From Hirudinaria manillensis (taxonomy: Eukaryota > Annelida > Clitellata > Hirudinida > Hirudinidae): a DNA stretch of 64,000 nt. A program made the translations under genes and the position numbers. The DNA lies in NCBI GenBank assembly GCA_034509925.1, contig CM067530.1, forward strand, positions 7,833,501-7,897,500, read 5' to 3'. The notes under the pieces are model-generated. The model did no database searches. It was not told the DNA's origin and saw nothing but the letters and a program-made list of their open reading frames with translations. Of the stretch, positions 58,135 to 64,000 are shown in pieces (the first letter of the stretch is position 1; each line of letters begins with the position of its first letter).

Positions 58135-60174
58135 CTAGGAAATGCTGGCAGACTGGAAAGCCAGTTGAAACCCGTTTGAAGAATTTGTCGAGTCGGGATT
58201 GTTCGGACTCCCGAAAGATTGAGTTAGATTGCCGACCAGTTGTTGCTGATGTTGGTGATTGATGTCCGAAAAGTTGGACGAGTTTACGAGAGAAGCGCCG
58301 GGAAGCTGGACAGACTTCAAAGTTTGAAGGTTGGCGATCACCTCGAGACTCAACCTGTGAATCGTGTCCGACATGGAACTTGTTGAGCCGACTTCTTGCG
58401 CTTTTAGCGTCTCTGGAGAAAATGCAAACAAGGAGACGTTGTCTTGCAGAGAGGAGTTGGAAAAGGATCCCGGTGGATGGGCAAAGACTGGGAGACTTGG
58501 GTGGCTGGTACTGCTACTGGTGGTGGTGGTGTCCGGCACCATCTGAGGAGCTTGGGTCGGTAGCTGTGGGTTGATTTGGGTCGGGGGCTGATGACTGGCG
58601 AGATGTTGGATGGGGAGCTGGTGGAGTGAACTCGACTTCTGCTTGTCGTGGGTCTTCATGTGCCTCGTCCTCTCGTCGCTCCTAGAGAATCTCCTGCCGC
58701 AGAGGTCACAGCTGAAGGGCTTCTCGCCCGTGTGCGTCCTCATGTGGGTTGTCACGTGATCGCTCCGGCTGAAAGACCTCAGGCAGACGCTGCACTGGAA
58801 GGGTCGGTGCCCGGTGTGGATGCGCACGTGCCTCGCCAGCTCGTCGCTCCTGCAGAACCGCCTGTCGCACGATTGCTCCGGACACGGATAGGGACGCTGT
58901 TCCACCGGCACTCGGCTGGGCCGGCAAGGGTACTTCCTAGGCTTCATTGGCTTCAGCTGGCCGGACGGATACATGCTCAGCTGCTTGAGAGCCGCCGTGG
59001 ATAGCTTGCAGTTGGTCGAAACTTTCTTGGATTTCGGCTGTTCCGAGTCGCTGTTGGCTCTTTTACGGGCTTTTTTGCAGGCGGCCTGTCCGGGCGTCAT
59101 TTCACCTGGATCAACGTCACACGTCGTATGATTGGACGACTTGTCAGGTACAAAATCGCACGGTTCTTTCTTGATTCCAGTCGAAGCGAGAGACAAGCAG
59201 ACGGGTTTCTGGGGAAAAGCGTTCATTGGTTCGTTGGAGACTTGTGGCATGGTTCTCTGGACCTCAAAGGCAGGTGGTTCTTGTTTGATGAACTGATTGA
59301 GTTTGCCAATGTGTTTGTCAATTAGGGACTGGAGATAACTTGGAGGCGGAGGTTTGATGTGATTGGAGACGGAAGTGACGACCACGTCTTGATTGAAATT
59401 GAGCTGATCGGAGAAACTGAGACTGCGCGGTTGTTCGGTCGATTGGAGGATATTGGCTTCCAATTCCAGGATGTTGTCCAGAATTTCCTGTTTCACTGAA
59501 GCCTCGTGGGGATTCAAACAGTCGTTGCTGACCTCCATCAAGTCGGACGAAGATTCCTGAAAGAATCAATCAGAGTTGGTCTATCGGATTATCAATCACC
59601 TCAATTACCTGCCACCATCGAGGGTCACCATCAAACGATTTACCTGAGTCTGTGGATTGCTCTTCGAAACTTCTTCCAGGTACTTGAGGATGCTTTCCAG
59701 CATCTCCATCTGCTCGGTATCCTGACGACCTTGCGACGACGTCTCGTGTTGCACGGCAACGGTCGACAGGTGTTCGCTCGAGTTTGTGACCTTATTTCCT
59801 GTCACGTGACAAGGGAGATCGACGGAAGTACAGAAGGGAAGGTTGCTGCCCAAGGATGACAACGACGACGACGAAGAGGATGAGGAGGACGAAGGTGGTG
59901 ACATCGACGGTGCGGCTCCTCGATGAATGTCAAGAGCTTTCGGCGATGATGACGACGCCGGCGATGGCGGTGTCGCCATGAAGGAGTTGTTTGGAGACGA
60001 GGAGAGGAGAGAGTGAGAGGTCGGTGAGTGGATGGACAGAGGAGACATGAAGACGGAGCTGGAAAGCATCGACTGATCCTGGAAGTCGATGGGTGGCGTT
60101 TGGTCGGGGGACAAACAAATGGAACTGAACGCTACCATATCCTCCTTTGAGAAACATCGAGAGAATGGATCCAT
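58135..60174 (-). CDS. EGR: EGR-family zinc-finger transcription factor
   Basis: Two coding exons (59644-60174, 177 codons; 58135-59556, 473 codons plus stop) give about 650 residues. The intron of 87 bp has GT-AG signals and phase 0; vertebrate EGR genes also have two coding exons with the fingers in the second. Three C2H2 fingers lie at 58665-58890. The helices RSDELAR, RSDHVTT and RSDERTR carry the same DNA-contact residues as EGR1 (R-D-E-R, R-D-H-T, R-D-E-R), so it should bind the GCGTGGGCG-type site in the nucleus. The pre-finger block [11 protein letters not shown] also matches EGR. The N-terminal exon is rich in Ser/Pro with a long Ser run (~residues 96-110), as in EGR activation domains. 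Family membership is firm; which paralogue is not. Confidence 0.93.
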
Positions 60175-60484
60175 CTCAGCACCTGCTTGGATGCAACGAG
60201 AATAAATAATTCATGAGCTCATTAATATTGATTAGAAAGTAATTATTCACGGATTATTCACGATTATTCATTTTTAGACCACTTTCAATCTCCACCCATC
60301 CGTCCATTCGTCTTGGAAATAGTACGTTCGTCGCCCTAATGATTCGCTGACCAAACTTTCTCCTACAATCATCTACATGAGCATCCATATAACAACACGC
60401 ACGCGTCTCTGTAAACACGCATATAAGAACACGAGCACGTACATAGAGACACACAGAAACACACAAGCATACAGAGAGAGAAAC

Positions 60485-60527
<43 letters not shown>

Positions 60528-60930
60528 TCCGAACAAATGTTTGCACTCCTCGTGCGTGTTCAAGAGCAGCTCCAACTGGTCAGAAAGGACCTGCATTTTA
60601 GAAAACTTCAGAACTTTTTGGACCTGCACTTCAACATTTATTTATTTATTCATTTATTTATTTATTCATTTATTTATTTATTTATTTTCTGCGATAAATT
60701 TTTGTTTAATTCTTTCATAAACAATTTTTTTTAAACGATAAAAAAGAATTTATAAAATAATTATCGGGAAAATATTTCTCAAATTATCCTTTTTTTTTAT
60801 ATTATTTTTTATTTTCATTTTACATGTGTTGTGCAATAAATCTCTGACGTCGTCAGGCAAAAATTCAAGGCAAACGTACCGAAAGGTGATTTGCATATTC
60901 ATCGAGCCACTAATTAATAATTAATGATCT
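60175..60930. other. Region upstream of EGR
   Basis: Contains a (GA)n run at 60492-60523, a (TTTA/TTCA)n run at 60637-60687 and a CRE-like TGACGTCGTCA at 60845-60855. This is about 670 bp upstream of the start codon and could be a regulatory site for an immediate-early type gene. I found no clear serum response element. Confidence 0.4.
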
Positions 60931-60939
60931 TCTGCGTTA

Positions 60940-63745
60940 GTCATCATCATCATCATCATTCACTGAGTTGAAACCAGTTCGAAGAGGATGACGACGACGT
61001 TGACATTGTTGGAGTTGTTGACGGTGATGACGTTCATGGGATGACGATTGTATCATGTCTGTGGTCATGATAGTGATGGTGCTGGTGATGACACTGGGGT
61101 TGATGATGATGATGATGATGATGATGATGACGACGACGATGATGATGATAGAGATGGTGCTGATGATGATAGTGGTTTTTGATGATGGTGGTGATATTGA
61201 TGATCACCATAATCAAGGAATCGAGAATCTGGAAGTAAACCCCAGGTGATGATGATCTTAGTTCTAGACGTGTTTAGAAAGTCAATCAAGCGGAACCGAG
61301 CCAGAAGAACAGAGACTCCACTTTCGAAAACCTGCTCGAGTTGAGAGCAAATATTTACGACCACCATTTATTTATTTTTTTTTTTGCTTTTCAGACGTGA
61401 TTTCAAACGTGGTTTCAACGTTTCGAGGCATTCTGTTAATCTCTTTGAACAAATAAACATTTAGCCGAGTATTTATCGAAGTTAATTTCATTAATTAATT
61501 TATTTATTTATTAATTTTGATTAATTTAACGATTTAATGAAGCTAATGGCGCGATATTAATATTCTAATAATTAATTCGTTTATTAAATTAATAAAAAAT
61601 AAAATTAATTAAATATATTTTAATGAAACTGATTAAAAAATAAATAAAAATAAATAAATGTTAAATATAAAATAAATGAAATTCTGAAATCCATCCTGGA
61701 CGAGCAAATTGTTCTCCTGAATTTTGGACCTCCGCGGACCGCTTCGTGACGATTATTAATCTTTGGTCCCGTTATGATGATGATGATGATGATGACATCA
61801 CAAACCGATGACTAATCTCGAGCTGAGGATGATGACGACGACGACGATGGTGGTGGTGGTAGTAGTGGCGACTGCGGTGGTGGTGGTGGTGGTGGTGGTG
61901 AACACGGCTGTGGCGGAGATGAGAATGGTGTTGATGGTGATGATACATCAGTCTCATATAAGTAGCTATGTGACCAAAATCATGTCGCCTGAAAACAGGT
62001 CAGAAGAGATCTGAGGTTGAACAGAAAGCTTCTGACTTAATAAATCCAGTCTGAAAGGTACGAGCCAAAAGTGCCAGCCATTGTTGGCCTTTATTCTTTC
62101 AGAAGTTCTGTTCTCTTCTGTCGCTCTGAGACTCTGAACTGTGACTGTGAGTGTTTATGACGAATTGTTGAAGTTATTGAATTCATTCTTCTTTTGACGT
62201 CCGCAAATGAAAATCCACTTTTAAACACTTTTAAATGGTCAACGCTGCTGCAAATTTATAGCCACCCTGGTCGTCATTTTCTTTACAATCATCGTCAATG
62301 TAATCGTCGTCGTCATCATCATCATCCTCAATGTAATCGTCATCATCGTCGTCGTCGTCATCTTCATCTTCTGGAAGCATCATCATCGTATCGTAGCATG
62401 TTTATCTTGCAACAAGACCAACATTGTACACATTGTACACGCTTTACAGTTTACTGAGTTTACTGGTTATAAGTGTACATCGTTCAAACGATTACGATCC
62501 TGATGATGATGACGATTACGATCCTGATGATGATGATGATGATGGTGATGACGACGACGATGATGATGATAGTTTTGGAAATTCTTTGATCTGAAAAAAA
62601 AACCTGTCTTATTATTTCGCTATGAAGTTCTTATCCAAACAGTTTGTTTCCTACAATTAGGCGATGATGATGATGATGATGATTACGATGCATTATTACA
62701 TTATTATTGTTATTATTTACATGAATATTATCGATATTAATGTGGTTGACAACCATTGCTGTATTTATTATTAAAATAATAATTATTTTTGAGGCTGATG
62801 TTGTTGTTGTTGTTGCTGCTGTTGTTGCTGTCGTCGTCGTCGTCGTCGTTGTTTTTGTTGCCAGAAAAACGACCACGAAAGATGAACAACAAGAGCAGAC
62901 ACCGTGTAGTTGTTGTACACTGCGTTGGAACCTTCGACTTGTAATGCCTCAGAAAATGTTTATTGGTCTGTTTATCGGGCGACTAAAATAGAACCGTTCT
63001 ACAACTCTCTCTTGCAAAACATACAAAGACTCACTCGCAGAACGTCTGCCATGATAGTAGTTGCAACTACTAGAAGCAACAACAACAAAAACAACAACAA
63101 GAAGAGCAACAATAACATCAATAGTAATAATAACAAATGTCATTCATAAAATATCTGGCATAACAGCAGTAGCTGCCCTAAAAACAACAACAACATTAGC
63201 AGCGATTATAGTATCAATGATTACAAAATCAACAACAACAACAACAACAACGATAATACTAATCATTGTATATACACACACGTATTAATTATTACAAATT
63301 TTTATGACATTTCCGAGAGCCGTAACTCACAACTTCTTTCGGATTCCCGCTGTTTTGCGCTTGTAACATAATCGCTATTAAGAGTACTCACTACGTATGC
63401 TGCGATGGTGATGATGATGATTGTGATAATAGTGGTGATGATGATGATGATGATGATGATCATAATGTAATGACGATGACGGGGATTGTGATGGTGATGA
63501 TGATGATTATGATAGTAGTGGTGATGATGATGATGATTGTGATGATAGTGGTGATGATGATTATGATAATAGTTGCGATGATGATGATGATGATTATGAT
63601 AGCAGTGGCGATGATGATGATGATCAGACTTTGAATGACGATGACGAGGATTGTGATGATGATGATGATGACGACGAGAAGTAATCCGACCCTGATGGTG
63701 ATGATGACGACGACGATGATGATGACGATGATGATGATGATCCTT
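60940..63745. repeat. Cluster of GAT/GAC/GTT-type microsatellites
   Basis: Short arrays lie at about 61105-61155, 61771-61795, 61827-61905 (GGT), 62305-62375, 62500-62570, 62661-62690, 62807-62850 (TTG/TCG) and 63403-63745. The last is a ~340 bp degenerate array with a higher-order unit (GATGATAGTGGTGATGATGA). Frames across them encode runs of H, S, M, V or D and are not genes. Between them lies AT-rich DNA without recognisable features. Confidence 0.85.
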
Positions 63746-64000
63746 CTACGGTGATGATTGACAAGGTGGTGGCGTAAATAAAGGTGTTTACGGTCTGAAA
63801 TTTCTCAGGATGAAAAAATTCACACGACTCCGAAAATATCGTCTCCTTGTTTTGTTTGTAAGTTTTGGAGGGAAGGATTCTTATTAATTGTTGTCTCTTG
63901 TTCTCAATGACTTGGTGCTCTTGTTGCACTTGCTGTTGTTGTTGTTGCTGATGTTATTGTTGTTGTTGTTATTGTCTTTGCAGCCGACTTACAGAGGCGG
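63746..64000. other. Right edge of window
   Basis: A TTG/TTA run lies at 63930-63978. The sequence ends CTTTGCAGCCGACTTACAG, which offers acceptor-like CAG sites for the plus strand, but no exon can be confirmed before the edge. Confidence 0.3.

Noticed and set aside
58364..59004. Plus-strand frames opposite EGR
   Set aside because: Antisense shadows in GC-rich zinc-finger sequence without known domains.
40000..63745. CRISPR-like arrays in the GAT/CAT-rich stretches
   Set aside because: These are simple trinucleotide repeats without spacer structure, in an animal genome.

Overview
This is a window from an invertebrate animal nuclear genome. The genes are intron-rich, the spacers are AT-rich and packed with microsatellites, and mobile elements of several classes are present. 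Four single-copy animal genes fix the kingdom: a TATDN3-type TatD hydrolase, an FDX2-type mitochondrial ferredoxin, a D1-like dopamine receptor and an EGR zinc-finger factor. I cannot name the phylum with confidence. The receptor resembles invertebrate D1-like receptors most.

Layout. 1-3556: the 5' part of a minus-strand Ty3/gypsy LTR retrotransposon (LTR, primer site, SAP-domain Gag, zinc knuckle, protease, reverse transcriptase), cut by the window edge. 3663-19504 (minus): one very large modular gene of about 58 small exons. It encodes a predicted signal peptide followed by 15 tandem ADF/cofilin-homology (ADF-H) domains, about 2,360 residues in all. 20969-22764 (minus): TATDN3, head to head with FDX2 (23014-24350, plus) across 249 bp. 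24351-46009: mostly gene-poor AT-rich DNA with simple repeats, two diverged copies of a ~190 bp direct repeat on either side of a 5'-truncated LINE, and two patches carrying CRE and E-box palindromes. 46010-47305 (minus): intronless D1-like dopamine receptor. 47306-53666: spacer with a ~1.2 kb (ATTC)n array. 53667-57837 (plus): a young LTR retrotransposon with two identical 216 bp LTRs and a 5 bp target duplication, but with apparent in-frame deletions in Gag and RNase H. 58135-60174 (minus): EGR, two coding exons. 60175-64000: spacer with many GAT-type repeats.

The standout is the ADF-H array. Cofilins, coactosin, GMF, drebrin and Abp1 carry one ADF-H domain and twinfilins two; all are intracellular actin regulators. 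Here 15 copies are strung together behind what looks like a secretory signal, with no cysteine in the mature chain. From domain 5 on they are joined by exon-encoded acidic linkers. Each domain is built from three exons whose lengths (121, 106, 196 nt) and phases are identical through ten consecutive domains. Neighbouring domains share intron sequence, a decayed extra exon lies in one intron, and the last visible domain ends at an intact splice donor next to a retrotransposon, so the array may continue to the left. Gene models are read by eye from splice signals, reading phase and repeat alignment; no alignment program or RNA data was used.
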